A DNA stretch of 64,000 nucleotides from Bacteroidales bacterium (GCA_016931855.1 JAFGDZ010000028.1:1-64000); one strand, 5' to 3'; counted from the stretch's first letter, positions 45,235-55,115 are shown. Translations and numbers: made by a program. The notes: generated from the letters alone by a model not told the origin.

Positions 45235-45356
45235 GAAAATCCTATATAGGCATGGCAAAAACTACCCCCACAAATTGTTAACATATTTTAACGGCTAGGT
45301 GTTGCTAAAATGCTGTTAAACTCGTTTTTGCATTAGGACAGAAGTATTCTGTAGTC

Positions 45357-45364
45357 TATTTTTG
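45357..45364 (+). promoter_or_regulatory. Promoter -7 box of the 45371 RNA
   Basis: TATTTTTG matches TAnnTTTG; about 7 bases further is the first base of a stable hairpin. TTG words near 45328 are too far for a standard -33 element. Confidence 0.55.
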
Positions 45365-45370
45365 CATAAA

Positions 45371-45577
45371 ATAGAATCCCCGGTCGGGCAAGACCAGGGA
45401 TTCTGCAGATGGGGTTAAGGTATTAGTTTGGGTTGGGAAAAAAGACATCGGTAAATTTATGTTTTTTTCAACAATCAACACAAATTTTAGGTTTATAATT
45501 GGGTACCCCGATAACCTTTTTCCCAAATAACAATACTGCTCTTCTGCAAAAAGCCCCCTTATTCAGGGGGCTTTTGA
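45371..45577 (+). ncRNA. Candidate structured small RNA (6S / Bacteroidales-1-like)
   Basis: A 207-base transcript is predicted between a TATTTTTG promoter box and a strong terminator, with no reading frame. It starts with a hairpin (45374-45385 with 45392-45403, one mismatch). Then a long rod forms with internal loops: 45404-45409/45543-45548, 45420-45424/45532-45536, 45433-45442/45517-45526 (10 bp) and 45447-45451/45508-45512. A rod broken by a bubble is the shape of 6S RNA. The Bacteroidales-1 motif, defined by such a promoter and terminator, is what I recall as its Bacteroidetes form. Not confirmed by a covariance model. Confidence 0.55.
45549..45577 (+). terminator. Terminator of the small RNA
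   Basis: AAGCCCCCT pairs with AGGGGGCTT around TATTC, followed by TTTTG; flanking A and T runs make it usable both ways. Confidence 0.88.
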
Positions 45578-45616
45578 TTACTAGGGAATTAGCCATTAAA
45601 TTCACCCATTTAGGTG

Positions 45617-45647
45617 TGCATGTTATAGATTACATCTATAACATGCA
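45617..45647. repeat. Perfect 14-bp inverted repeat with 3-base spacer
   Basis: TGCATGTTATAGAT (45617-45630) and its exact complement ATCTATAACATGCA (45634-45647) flank TAC. There is no T run, so a terminator is unlikely; operator or recombination-type site are options. The rest of 45650-45927 shows nothing recognisable. Confidence 0.75.
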
Positions 45648-45927
45648 GAGCAACACTTGGGATTGAAAATAGCTGATTACTTCCCTGTTGTCATAGAGTG
45701 AGTTTTAAAAGAGTATTCAACCGCTTACCCGCCCACTTATAGTTACAGACTATGTCTCCTTTCTTAGATTATGGGCTGTACTCAAGAGACTAAATTCTAC
45801 AATTGCCTCTGAAGCATTACATCTAAATAGGTTAAAATTCTGATTCCGCTCCTACGGCAAAAACTTATTCACTAGCATAAAAAGGACGGCCAAATAACCC
45901 TAGAGTAAAACGGAATCAAGGAAAGAG

Positions 45928-45960
45928 CAAAAAAGGGGGTGCCTGATTGGCACCCCCCTT
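45928..45960 (-). terminator. Terminator of the SusCD operon
   Basis: On the minus strand GGGGGTGCC pairs with GGCACCCCC and is followed by TTTTTTGC, 22 bases after the last gene. Confidence 0.92.
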
Positions 45961-45981
45961 AAGTTCAGTCATCAACCGAGG

Positions 45982-46659
45982 TTACTTGTAATGATCTTCG
46001 GGAAATCCTGTATAACGGTGACCAGCAATCACATATGACTCATCTAAGGTGTTATCATAAGTTACTGATTCTAATTCCCATCCAAACTCCTCAACTTCTG
46101 GATCAGCCCACAAACTTTGTGGCAGCTTATAGCTAGCAAAAGTAACAGAGCCACAATAAAGCCTAACTTTCATGTAAAGGCTATCTGCAACATTTCCTCC
46201 AACCGTAGTCGCAGCACCTTTAAGAATTTTAGCCTCCTCAATAGCAACACGAATATAATCTCTATCTACAATTACCGTTTCGCCTAAACCAAGCGGTTTT
46301 GAGGTTGTAGGAGGCTCTATTGCTAGCAAGTTATTTTCCAGATTATTGAAATCTAAACTAGCAGAAGCAAAAGAATTCGCATTACCAGTTAACCGTTGCT
46401 TGCACTTAAAAGGGAAAAGATGGTCAACATCCTCAATCCATACCTCATTAGCAACATTGCTAGCGGTACTGTAAATATAAATCTGCTGAGCATCATCAAA
46501 TCCAACTAACGTTGCCGTACCTGTTTCATCCTGAAGTTCAAACAAGAACCTTCCAGAATAATCAAGAACAGCGCTATCCCAAATCTCTAACTCTTCCTGA
46601 CAAGAGATTAGCGAAGTAGCACCTATAGCCAGTGCAATATATAAAAGGATTTTCTTCAT
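45982..46659 (-). CDS. Exported lipoprotein, lipid-binding-like, of the SusCD locus
   Basis: A 225-residue lipoprotein (lipobox SLIS-C20). The beta-rich body looks like the Bacteroidetes putative lipid-binding family (pfam12888 type), often the last gene of a SusC-SusD-DUF5011 set. It is 27 bases after the preceding gene and before the terminator. Ligand unknown. Confidence 0.6.
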   Translation of the reverse strand: MKKILLYIALAIGATSLISCQEELEIWDSAVLDYSGRFLFELQDETGTATLVGFDDAQQIYIYSTASNVANEVWIEDVDHLFPFKCKQRLTGNANSFASASLDFNNLENNLLAIEPPTTSKPLGLGETVIVDRDYIRVAIEEAKILKGAATTVGGNVADSLYMKVRLYCGSVTFASYKLPQSLWADPEVEEFGWELESVTYDNTLDESYVIAGHRYTGFPEDHYK

Positions 46660-46686
46660 TATATTATCTCCTTAACATTATTATTG

Positions 46687-47355
46687 TTACTCTAATTCCT
46701 TAGTAAGGGTTACCCCAAATGAAAAAGTACCTTGTTTTACAGTATGGGTAATTACATTCGTTGTTGGGTTATATACTCCGTTAAGAACTTCCCATGGTCC
46801 CCAAGGAGAATCACTCCACAACGCAATAATAGTGTTATCACTATTTAAAACAAAGTAAGTTTTCAGGCGGTAAGCCAGCCCATATCCTGCCACTTTATTG
46901 TAGTATCCTCCAAATAAATCATCGGCAAAGAATACACCATCGGCTAGTTTATTAATATTACATGCACTAGGAACTGCAGCGGCTCCTGTACGCTGACCTG
47001 TAAACGTACCTGTCAAATCGGCACTACTTAAGTTCGCAGGAACAACTAGTACCAAACGAGAAGCTGTTTTAGGAAATCCATCAGCATTAAGTACAGTGTA
47101 AGTTAGCTCATAAGCACCAACCTCTGAGGTATTAAGACCACCTGTAACCTGAACATTAGCAGAAACATCAACTTCATTCTCAATTGCAACATACCCTGGC
47201 TCAACATACGTTGAATTAACAGGCATAACAACAACTCCAGGACCAGTGAGGGTCAACTCGGCAAAAAAAGTAGTTCTAGAAACACCCTCAGTCTCTTTCT
47301 CACAAGAGAATAAGAAGGGAAGAACTAATAGTGAAAGAAAAAATATTTTTTTCAT
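46687..47355 (-). CDS. DUF5011-domain lipoprotein
   Basis: A 222-residue lipoprotein (lipobox LFS-C18). Residues about 35-108 form an immunoglobulin-like DUF5011 domain (VMPVNSTYVEPGYVAIENEVDVSANVQVTGGLNTSEVGAYELTYTVLNADG), and the C-terminal half resembles the BT_2262-type domain. Such proteins ride with SusCD pairs as surface accessory binders. It lies 19 bases after the susD-like gene. Confidence 0.75.
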   Translation of the reverse strand: MKKIFFLSLLVLPFLFSCEKETEGVSRTTFFAELTLTGPGVVVMPVNSTYVEPGYVAIENEVDVSANVQVTGGLNTSEVGAYELTYTVLNADGFPKTASRLVLVVPANLSSADLTGTFTGQRTGAAAVPSACNINKLADGVFFADDLFGGYYNKVAGYGLAYRLKTYFVLNSDNTIIALWSDSPWGPWEVLNGVYNPTTNVITHTVKQGTFSFGVTLTKELE

Positions 47356-47374
47356 CGTAATTTAGTGTTAGGGG

Positions 47375-48904
47375 TTATAAACCTGCTTTCTTATTCCACC
47401 AAACTTTCTCGCCAACATTTATCTTTTGGCCAGGTGCATTCTCATTACGAGTAAGCACAGCCTCTGGGTAAATAGGGGAAGCAGGAAGATTTCCATTTAA
47501 CTTGGCACGGCCGTTAACTGAAACAGTAAGCTGACCTATAGGGAAGTTACGGAATGCATTTTCACGATCCAACTTAATATCCATTGGGTTTACAGATGGA
47601 TATTTTGTCCTGTTGCGCTCAAGAAACGATTCAATATGCTGATAGTAAGCATTGGCAACCCATTTCTGCATTGCAATCTGCTTTATATTTCCCTCAACTG
47701 TTAAGTTTTGCCATTCAGCCTTACCTCCTGCATTAATAATGGAGAAATCGGAAATCCCATTCTGAACCAAAGAAGCCTGAACCCCTAAATCATAATAGGT
47801 TTTAGCTTCAGGATCAGATGCACGAGCATAAACCTCTGCAATATAGAAATTTACCTCCCAATCAGACATAATCATAATATCCTGATCACCAGCAAAAGCT
47901 GCCTTGCTGTAACTTTCTTTATCATCAGTAGCTCCTGCTCCATCAGAATTCTCCTTAGAGTCAAAATCACCAAAGAATGCACCTTGGAACTCACCTGAAG
48001 TGTTCTGAGTGAAATATACCGATAAGCGAGGGTCGACATTAGTGGCAAGGTAATCTACAAAACTTTTACATGCAATAACATTAGTTGACAAGTAGTTTGC
48101 TCCACCCTCTTGGAACTCACGCATTGGATGGCGCTTGCCTTCCTGAGTGTCACTCCAAACAGAACCATCAATCTTAGCACTAGAAACTAAAAGATCGGCG
48201 CTCTGAATAAAAGCGAGTGCTGCTGCATTGCTATAATTTGAAGTTTCCGATTGACGAATCATTAGCTTTAACTTTAGCGAATTAGCAAAACGAATCCAGT
48301 TCGCAATGTTTCCAGCATAAATAAAATCAAACTTGCTGTCCAAGGTTGCACCCGACATATCCAAAGCAAGAAGCGCATCTATTCTGTCTTGTAGATCAGC
48401 ATAAATAACATCACCTGTATCAAACTTTGGAGAAGAGATGTTCTCATCACCGCGTAACGCCTCAAAATAAGGAACATTACCCCAAACATCGGTAATAACC
48501 TGCCAAGTATAAATAGAAAGAGCCTCAGCAACAAAATAAATTCCTCTTGCTTCCTCCTTATCGGCGGTTAACTTCTTGATCTTGTTTAAATCAGCAAGAA
48601 CGCCTGCAGTTAATTCACCGTAAGCAGAACCAAAACTAGCATCCTGATACTCACATAAAGCCTTAAACTGAGAAGCGGTATAACTTTGAGTCCAATACTG
48701 TACCCAGTATGCTCCACCAAAACCAAAATCCCATCCCATCAGTTGATTAGCCAACCCTATTTCAGCAGAAGGTAGAAGTACCTTTGCATCAGGAATTGCC
48801 TCCAACACATTTGGATCGTGGTTCACATCCAAATAATCTTCGCATCCCCAGTTAAAAACGAGTAGAAGCGATGCCAATGCGGCTATAAATATTTTTCGTT
48901 TCAT
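47375..48904 (-). CDS. SusD/RagB-family nutrient-binding lipoprotein (SusD-like 2)
   Basis: A 509-residue surface lipoprotein (lipobox VFNWG-C21, CEDYLDVNHDPN). The helical TPR core begins near 40 and includes AKVLLPSAEIGLANQLMGW, EALSIYTWQVITDVWGNVPYFEAL and IANWIRFANSLKLKLMIRQS, diagnostic of the SusD-like 2 group. It binds ligand on the cell surface and passes it to the SusC partner 19 bases upstream. The ligand class cannot be read from sequence. Confidence 0.92.
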   Translation of the reverse strand: MKRKIFIAALASLLLVFNWGCEDYLDVNHDPNVLEAIPDAKVLLPSAEIGLANQLMGWDFGFGGAYWVQYWTQSYTASQFKALCEYQDASFGSAYGELTAGVLADLNKIKKLTADKEEARGIYFVAEALSIYTWQVITDVWGNVPYFEALRGDENISSPKFDTGDVIYADLQDRIDALLALDMSGATLDSKFDFIYAGNIANWIRFANSLKLKLMIRQSETSNYSNAAALAFIQSADLLVSSAKIDGSVWSDTQEGKRHPMREFQEGGANYLSTNVIACKSFVDYLATNVDPRLSVYFTQNTSGEFQGAFFGDFDSKENSDGAGATDDKESYSKAAFAGDQDIMIMSDWEVNFYIAEVYARASDPEAKTYYDLGVQASLVQNGISDFSIINAGGKAEWQNLTVEGNIKQIAMQKWVANAYYQHIESFLERNRTKYPSVNPMDIKLDRENAFRNFPIGQLTVSVNGRAKLNGNLPASPIYPEAVLTRNENAPGQKINVGEKVWWNKKAGL

Positions 48905-48923
48905 AGTTGTCGTAGATTACGGT

Positions 48924-51900
48924 TTAAAAATTCAAAGTTAAACCAAGTGTGTAATATTCGTTGGAAGGGTTAGCGCCAAATTCGCCAAACTTTGCTCCAA
49001 GGTCATTTCCAAAAGTAGTGGTTTCTGGGTCGATGTATGGATTCTCGGCAGGTGTCCACAAAAGAATGTTATTTGCACTTGCAGAAACACGAATGCCACC
49101 AACACCAAGCCTTGTGCAGAAACTCTTAGGAAGCTCGTATGATAAACCGATGTTTCTTAACTTAAAGTAAGATCTATCAATTACAGCATACTCTTCTCCT
49201 ATCATACCTCCCGTACTATAGAAAGTATGTAACGCAGTTGGATCTACAGGAATATTATTCTCGCTATAAGTTCCATCGGCCTCTTGAATAACAGAATTCG
49301 GAATAATAAATGGATTTCTATCGTTCAAAACAGACTCGGGAGAACTACCTGTCCAATGCATATAATCCTTTGTATTTGAATAGATGTAACCTCCATAACG
49401 GAAATCAAGAGTTCCAAATAAAGAGATCCCCTTATAGGTAAAGGTATTAGTTAAACCCATGCGGTATTTCTCATTAGCATCTTTTCCTATAAACTCAGGA
49501 TCAGCAGTGGGTTGAGGGTTACCCTTTGAGTCAACAACAACAAAGGTCTCTCCGTTCATTTCAATCTCTTTCACACGTTGAAACTTAAACTGACCAAGTG
49601 CCTTACCTTCGATAGCATAGATACCTCCGCCACCAAAACCACCAAGGAATACTTCGCCAACATCAAGACGCTCCACTTTATTTATGTTCTTAGAATAGTT
49701 CCAAGAAATATTCCAAGTGAAATCGTTAGATCGGATAGGAGTAAAATCAACCACTAACTCAAAACCTTTATTACGAACATCACCTAAATTGCTAATTTGT
49801 GAGGTGTAACCAGTTGAAGGATCTTTTGGAAGAACTTCAATAAGACCTTTTGTAAGCCTGTTATAGTATGAGAAATCAAATCCGAAACGATTATTAAAGA
49901 ACTTCATCTCAGCACCAAATTCAAGCTCAGTAGTTAACTCTGGTTCTAGGTTTGAGTTTCCAAGACGATTAGAAACCGAGAATGAGTTGATACTTGCTAG
50001 AGGGAAGGTCAAGTTATCTACGCTAGGAAAACCTGGATTAGAAGACGCAGCCGCAACATAACGGTCATATATATAGTAAGCATCAGCATCATTTCCAGTC
50101 ATACCATAAGCAGCTCTTACCTTTGCAAAACTTACAGGCCCCATATCAATACCTCTCTTATCCAACAACTCATCAATCAGCAAGCTAAATGTAGCACCTG
50201 GATAGAAAAATGAGTTCTTGTCTTGAGGTAGAGTAGAAGACCAGTCGTTCCTAGCAGTTAGGGTTAAGAATGCAAAGTTACTATAACTAAAGTCTAAGTT
50301 TGCAAATGCACCGATAAGGCGACGCTTGCTGCGGCTCTGATTCGATACAGATGGAGATAAACTATTGGATAAGTTATAGTATCCTGGCACATCAATAGAT
50401 GTAATGTAACCATGCAAATAAGAAGCCTGTCTTTCATTCACGTTAGCACCAACAACTGCATTTAAAGATATGTCATCAGTAAACTTTGCGTTGTAATTAA
50501 TTAAGAAATCGTGGTTTAACTGAATGCGTTCTGTTCTTTCCTCGTCATATGAGCCAGGATTCTCAGTAGAAGAACCTGCATTAATAGCACCTTGAGAGAA
50601 AGCAATAACCGCTTGATGTGTTTCTGCAATAGAAGTTTCAAAGTCACCACCAAAACGATAGGTTAACTTCAGGTTATCTAACACATCATAGTCAAACTGC
50701 ATCTTTCCAAAGAACTTATTCTTATTTTGCTCTGCACCATTCTCGTTAAGAATATAGTATGGGTTAACACCATAAGGAGTAAAATAGTTGTCCAAGTTGT
50801 TAAACTTGTTCTTGTAGTCCTTTAGGTCAACAATAGAAATATCATTTGCAATTTCGTAAAGAGAACGGAACATAGAAGTCCCTTGACCAGATGCAACTGC
50901 CTTATTCTTCTCAGTACTAAAGTTCAAAGAAGAGCTAACTGTTAATCGTTTAGCCTTGTGCGAACCTCTAGTAGAGATAGTGTAGCGCTTGTAAGAATCA
51001 TTATCGGTTGGAATAACACCATCTACACTATTTTGAGAAAACGAAGCAAAATAGTTTGTCTTTTCGGTACCGCCGCTCAAAGAGATTGCATTTTTAAAAC
51101 TTTGACCATAATCAAAGAAATCTCTAATGCGATTGTCAAGGTAAACGTAAGGCTTAATTTGCTGGCTATTATCAACAATACTACCCCATAAACGATCTTT
51201 AGCATCATAGGCTGGACCCCAGTTTCCATTTTCATTTAAGGCACGATCTCCGCTCCAACCTTGTCCAAACTGAGTTTGCTCTTCAGCAAGGCGTCCAACT
51301 TTAGTTAGAGTAAAACCACCATCGTAAGACACCTGAATCTTGCCATCAGTATTCTGTCCTGATTTGGTTGTAATCATAATTACACCATTAGCAGCACGAG
51401 AACCATACAATGCAGTCGCAGCAGCACCTTTCAATACGGTCATATCCTTAATGTCATCAGGGTTAAGGGCGTTAATACCGCTACCAAAGTCAACCTGATT
51501 ATTTAAGTTATCACCAGCCCTATTCTGGCTATTAGTGATAGGCACTCCGTCGATAATATACAACGGCTGGTTATTACCAAACGAAGATGCTCCACGAATG
51601 ATAACGTTTTGGGTGGCACCAGGGCCAGGAGCAGTAGAAATATCAACCCCTGCAACTTTACCTTGAAGTGCACTCATTGGGTTAACAGCCTTAGACGCAA
51701 CGATATCGTCGCCACCTACTGATGTTGCTGCATATCCAATTGCCTTCTTTTCTCGGCTAATACCCAAAGCAGTCACAACAACCTCTTCCAGTTGCTGACT
51801 GTCAGATTCCATAACCACATTGATTACAGATTGTGTAGTGGGCATTTCAACGGTCTTAAGACCAACAAAGGTAAAAACAATAGAAGCCCCATCTTGAGGT

Positions 51901-52094
51901 ACGTTCAATGCGTACTTACCATCAATGTCGGTAGTTGTACCAATAGTGGTTCCTTTTACAACCACTGATACACCAGGGATCCCCATCCCGTCTTCGGCTG
52001 AGGTTACTGTACCTGTGATTTGCTTGGTTTGTGCGAACACAACCTGCAAACCTAGAAGTACTAGGAACCCAAGTAAGACTGTGATTCTTTTCAT
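48924..52094 (-). CDS. SusC/RagA-family TonB-dependent outer membrane receptor
   Basis: A 1056-residue receptor: signal peptide (1-20), carboxypeptidase-regulatory domain (about 22-105), the SusC box LEEVVVTALGISREKKAIGYA, plug (about 120-235; YIIDGVPITNSQNRAGDN, MTVLKGAAATALYGSRAANGVIMITTK) and barrel. No STN domain, so unlike the 23771 receptor it does not signal. ATG 52184 in the same frame is rejected, since a promoter (52195-52226) places transcription start right at it and MKRITVLLG is a normal signal-peptide start. Confidence 0.93.
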   Translation of the reverse strand: MKRITVLLGFLVLLGLQVVFAQTKQITGTVTSAEDGMGIPGVSVVVKGTTIGTTTDIDGKYALNVPQDGASIVFTFVGLKTVEMPTTQSVINVVMESDSQQLEEVVVTALGISREKKAIGYAATSVGGDDIVASKAVNPMSALQGKVAGVDISTAPGPGATQNVIIRGASSFGNNQPLYIIDGVPITNSQNRAGDNLNNQVDFGSGINALNPDDIKDMTVLKGAAATALYGSRAANGVIMITTKSGQNTDGKIQVSYDGGFTLTKVGRLAEEQTQFGQGWSGDRALNENGNWGPAYDAKDRLWGSIVDNSQQIKPYVYLDNRIRDFFDYGQSFKNAISLSGGTEKTNYFASFSQNSVDGVIPTDNDSYKRYTISTRGSHKAKRLTVSSSLNFSTEKNKAVASGQGTSMFRSLYEIANDISIVDLKDYKNKFNNLDNYFTPYGVNPYYILNENGAEQNKNKFFGKMQFDYDVLDNLKLTYRFGGDFETSIAETHQAVIAFSQGAINAGSSTENPGSYDEERTERIQLNHDFLINYNAKFTDDISLNAVVGANVNERQASYLHGYITSIDVPGYYNLSNSLSPSVSNQSRSKRRLIGAFANLDFSYSNFAFLTLTARNDWSSTLPQDKNSFFYPGATFSLLIDELLDKRGIDMGPVSFAKVRAAYGMTGNDADAYYIYDRYVAAASSNPGFPSVDNLTFPLASINSFSVSNRLGNSNLEPELTTELEFGAEMKFFNNRFGFDFSYYNRLTKGLIEVLPKDPSTGYTSQISNLGDVRNKGFELVVDFTPIRSNDFTWNISWNYSKNINKVERLDVGEVFLGGFGGGGIYAIEGKALGQFKFQRVKEIEMNGETFVVVDSKGNPQPTADPEFIGKDANEKYRMGLTNTFTYKGISLFGTLDFRYGGYIYSNTKDYMHWTGSSPESVLNDRNPFIIPNSVIQEADGTYSENNIPVDPTALHTFYSTGGMIGEEYAVIDRSYFKLRNIGLSYELPKSFCTRLGVGGIRVSASANNILLWTPAENPYIDPETTTFGNDLGAKFGEFGANPSNEYYTLGLTLNF

Positions 52095-52194
52095 TAGATC
52101 TAGTTTTAGAGTTAGTAATTGAGGTTTAGGTGAAACACTTATGGCTTTCACACCATACTTTTTGTTAAAAAAAACTAAAAACAACTGCTAATGG

Positions 52195-52226
52195 CAAAAA
52201 TAGCAACCCTTTTTTGATTTTTGCAA
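52195..52226 (-). promoter_or_regulatory. Promoter of the SusCD operon
   Basis: TTG (52226-52224) and TATTTTTG (52202-52195) on the minus strand are 21 bases apart, fitting -33 and -7 elements. A leader of about 95 bases precedes the start codon. Confidence 0.6.
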
Positions 52227-52518
52227 CTTTTCGAGAACTAAAAGGTGATATTTAACATATCTCATCCTACCAACAATATGTTTACAACTCTGTTATAACC
52301 ACTTAGGTGGTATAATAAAATTATCGAAATCGTTTTAGATGGGGAGGTTCGTAGTTTTAACGCCAAGGATACGAGCAAAGTTTCTGGCTGGCAGAGGCTA
52401 TAAAATTGCTGCAACACACACCTATGTACCTCACAGGTAGCATGCACGCATTATTAGAGGACTGCGGAGGTACTAAGTGACAAGAAAGTAGTGGGGTGAA
52501 GCGACGAGTTAAAAATCT
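52227..52518. other. Gene-free region between susC and trmN6
   Basis: No gene is recognisable. TTATAACCAC and GTGGTATAA (about 52293-52314) give a small imperfect hairpin without a clear T run. Nothing else is seen. Confidence 0.45.
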
Positions 52519-53232
52519 TTAAAATGCGAGGTAAAAATCTTTGGTTAGCGCTCTATAGGCGTCGGTATATGCGCCTTCTTTTGTATGGATATACATATCG
52601 TGCTCCTCAACCAACCCGCGGGTAAAGGAGAACTGTAATAGCACCCGAATAACTGGTTTACCAGGAACGCTATACACATTTAGCCTGCGATTGCAGAAAA
52701 GCCCAAACGTGGCGGCAAGTGCTACAAATACATTTCCCTCGGTATAGGGGAATACGGCACAAAAGCATCCGTGAGGCGATAGGACAGAGGCCACGCCCTC
52801 AAGAAGCTGGTTGTGAGGAAGCATGTCGGTATGACGAACAAGGGTTCGAGCCAGCTCTGGCGATTTTAGGGATCGAGAGAAGTATGGTGGATTGGAAACA
52901 ACCAAATCGTACTTAGCAGAACATGCTTTACCATAGGCCTGAAAATCGGACTTGTGTACCGCAAGTCTATTGCTCCAAGGAGAGCGCTTAAAATTCTCAT
53001 CGGCTTGCTGCACCGATGCCTCATCAATATCCACGGCATCTATTTGTGCTACCGATCGTTGGGCTAGCATAAGGGCTATTATGCCAGTTCCTGTACCAAT
53101 GTCGAGGATCTGCCTAACATTATCACCTACAGGAGCCCAAGCTCCAAGCAGAACGCCATCGGTACCAACTTTCATGGTTGCCAACTCTTGGTTTACCGTA
53201 AACTGCTTGAACTTAAAGTAACTATTGGGCAT
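52519..53232 (-). CDS. trmN6: tRNA1(Val) (adenine-37-N6)-methyltransferase TrmN6 (YfiC)
   Basis: A 237-residue SAM-dependent N6-adenine methyltransferase. The SAM loop is LDIGTGTGIIALMLAQR, an acidic AVDIDEASV follows, and the catalytic NPPY motif is in DLVVSNPPYFSRSLKSPE. The preceding FKQFTVNQELATMKVGTDGVLLGAW block is diagnostic of TrmN6/YfiC. It modifies A37 in tRNA-Val. The DUF2400 gene is 36 bases further up on the same strand. Confidence 0.92.
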   Translation of the reverse strand: MPNSYFKFKQFTVNQELATMKVGTDGVLLGAWAPVGDNVRQILDIGTGTGIIALMLAQRSVAQIDAVDIDEASVQQADENFKRSPWSNRLAVHKSDFQAYGKACSAKYDLVVSNPPYFSRSLKSPELARTLVRHTDMLPHNQLLEGVASVLSPHGCFCAVFPYTEGNVFVALAATFGLFCNRRLNVYSVPGKPVIRVLLQFSFTRGLVEEHDMYIHTKEGAYTDAYRALTKDFYLAF

Positions 53233-53268
53233 TACTTAGGTGTTTTGTGTTAAACGTTAACTATACTA

Positions 53269-54060
53269 TTAATAAAAGGTGTTGCTTTTGTTGTTCTTTT
53301 GTGCGATACCTATTCCAAAAAGAGCGTAGTCAAACCTAACTGGATCATCGGGGTCAAACTCCCGAAGGGTTTGCGTAAGCTGTTCAACGGCAGACCAATC
53401 GTTTTGGGCTCTGCTTAGCAACCCTAATTCACGAGCAACTCTCCCGCTATGAGTATCTAAGGGTATCATTAGGGCCGATGTGGGGATTTGAGTCCAAAGG
53501 CCAAAATCAACGCCTTCCCTATCTGTTCTAACCATCCAGCGTAAAAACATGTTAAGCCGCTTCCCTGCCGATCCTCTGCTTACATCTGCTACATGCTTAT
53601 GCGAACGGGGCGCAAAATTACCCTGCGTAAAAACATGCCGAAAATATTCTAGTGCTCCTTTTATGCTTTGGGATTGCTGATAACCTTTAACAAAAACGCC
53701 CTGCAAGCCCTCTTCAACCCTGTAAATGCGCTGCAAAGATAATAGAAAAGAGAGTAAATCGTCTGTGTTAAACGTTCTATGGACAAACCCTGATAGTTGC
53801 TGGTAATCGCGTATGGAAAAGTTGCTCACAAAGTCGAACGGGGCGTAATCCATTCGCTCCATAAGCATATTGGCATTCTTCACTATTGATTTGCGCTGCC
53901 CCCAAGCTATAGTTGCAGATAAAAAAGCTGCAACCTCTATATCCTTATCCGCAAGGAATTTATGTGGCACCTGAACAGGATCATTGTCAATAAACTCACT
54001 GTTTGCATACTGATTATAGGCCGTATTAAGTAGTTGCGGAAGCTGTTCCTGGGAGCGCAT
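53269..54060 (-). CDS. TIGR02757 (DUF2400)-family protein
   Basis: A 263-residue helical protein of the Bacteroidetes/epsilon family TIGR02757 (DUF2400). Signatures include DPVQVPHKFLADKDIEVAAFLSATIAWGQRKSIVKNANMLMERM, then RSHKHVADVSRGSAGKRLNMFLRWMVR and IPLDTHSGRVARELGLL. The helix-hairpin-helix-like end and that fold suggest DNA or RNA binding, resembling DNA glycosylases. Function is not established. It lies next to trmN6 and probably shares its transcript. Confidence 0.8.
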   Translation of the reverse strand: MRSQEQLPQLLNTAYNQYANSEFIDNDPVQVPHKFLADKDIEVAAFLSATIAWGQRKSIVKNANMLMERMDYAPFDFVSNFSIRDYQQLSGFVHRTFNTDDLLSFLLSLQRIYRVEEGLQGVFVKGYQQSQSIKGALEYFRHVFTQGNFAPRSHKHVADVSRGSAGKRLNMFLRWMVRTDREGVDFGLWTQIPTSALMIPLDTHSGRVARELGLLSRAQNDWSAVEQLTQTLREFDPDDPVRFDYALFGIGIAQKNNKSNTFY

Positions 54061-54185
54061 TTGGTTGGTATTTAGGTGAAATGCGGGAGACTCATGTTTT
54101 GCGGACGGGTTACGAGGGAATGTGTATTCCGCTGCGTTACTATTTACACTTAGCTCCGCTGGGTTAGTCAGAAACGGGGTATGCC

Positions 54186-54839
54186 TTACTCCTCCATTCG
54201 GCCATCGTTCATGCCCAGCTGAATATCGGCCATGGTGGCCAAATCCTTATCGTGGGTAACTACAACAAAGGTTTGCCCAAGCTGATTCCTAAGCGTAAAG
54301 AACAGCTTGTGCAGCTCCTCCCTGTTCTTAGAGTCGAGGTTTCCTGAGGGCTCATCGGCAAGAATAACAAACGGATCGTTTATTAAAGCGCGCGCCACGG
54401 CTACCCGTTGCTGCTCTCCCCCCGATAGTTCCGATGGTTTATGCTCAAACCTGTGGCTAAGCCCTAAAAAATCGAGCAGTTCCTTTGCTTTGCGCTCAAC
54501 GGCATCCTTGTTTTTTCGGGCAATAAGGCCTGGGATACACACATTTTCCAGCGCGCTAAACTCAGGCAAAAGATGGTGGAACTGAAAAACAAAGCCGATG
54601 TTCTCATTCCTAAACCTTGCCAACGATTTCTCTTTAAGCGAGAATACATCCTCGCCACCAATAAAAACCTTGCCAGAGTCGGGCGAGCTAAGCGTTCCAA
54701 TAATTTGTAACAGCGTGGTTTTTCCTGCACCACTTGGCCCAACTATGGCTACCACTTTTTTTTGTGGTATCGCTACGCTAACCCCTTTTAGTACGGTTAA
54801 GGCCCCGTATGTTTTTACTATTCCTGTTGCAGTTATCAT
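54186..54839 (-). CDS. lolD: LolD-like ABC transporter ATP-binding protein
   Basis: A 217-residue ATPase of the LolD/MacB/FtsE group: Walker [11 protein letters not shown]-loop [16 protein letters not shown], signature LSGGEQQR, Walker [13 protein letters not shown], switch VVTHD. An in-frame ATG at 54929 precedes a promoter box (54867-54874), so 54839 is the start. No permease gene is adjacent. LolD proteins work with separate LolCE permeases; it could equally power the MacB-like permease at 58097-59452, which lacks an ATPase. Confidence 0.85.
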   Translation of the reverse strand: MITATGIVKTYGALTVLKGVSVAIPQKKVVAIVGPSGAGKTTLLQIIGTLSSPDSGKVFIGGEDVFSLKEKSLARFRNENIGFVFQFHHLLPEFSALENVCIPGLIARKNKDAVERKAKELLDFLGLSHRFEHKPSELSGGEQQRVAVARALINDPFVILADEPSGNLDSKNREELHKLFFTLRNQLGQTFVVVTHDKDLATMADIQLGMNDGRMEE

Positions 54840-54866
54840 TGTGCTAGGTATTTTCTCTATCAGGTT

Positions 54867-54874
54867 CAAAAATA
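54867..54874 (-). promoter_or_regulatory. Promoter -7 box of lolD
   Basis: TATTTTTG on the minus strand; transcription starts near 54860, 21 bases before ATG 54839. Confidence 0.6.
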
Positions 54875-55115
54875 GAAATAAATTTTGGAGGACAAGGATG
54901 ATGAAGAGCAAGAGAACAGAATGAGACACCTAGAGACTTAAATCCGGTACATTTTTTAGCGTTAATACTGTTAAAAAAGGCCGTTACAAATGGTTACTAC
55001 TTAATTATATCTAGTGCTACTCTATTTCCATTTAAATCGGCAAAGCTTTTTCGGTAGCCACGTTTTAGTATTCCCTTTTTTTTATGACCTTTGCTTCAAT
55101 AAACTATTAGTAACG

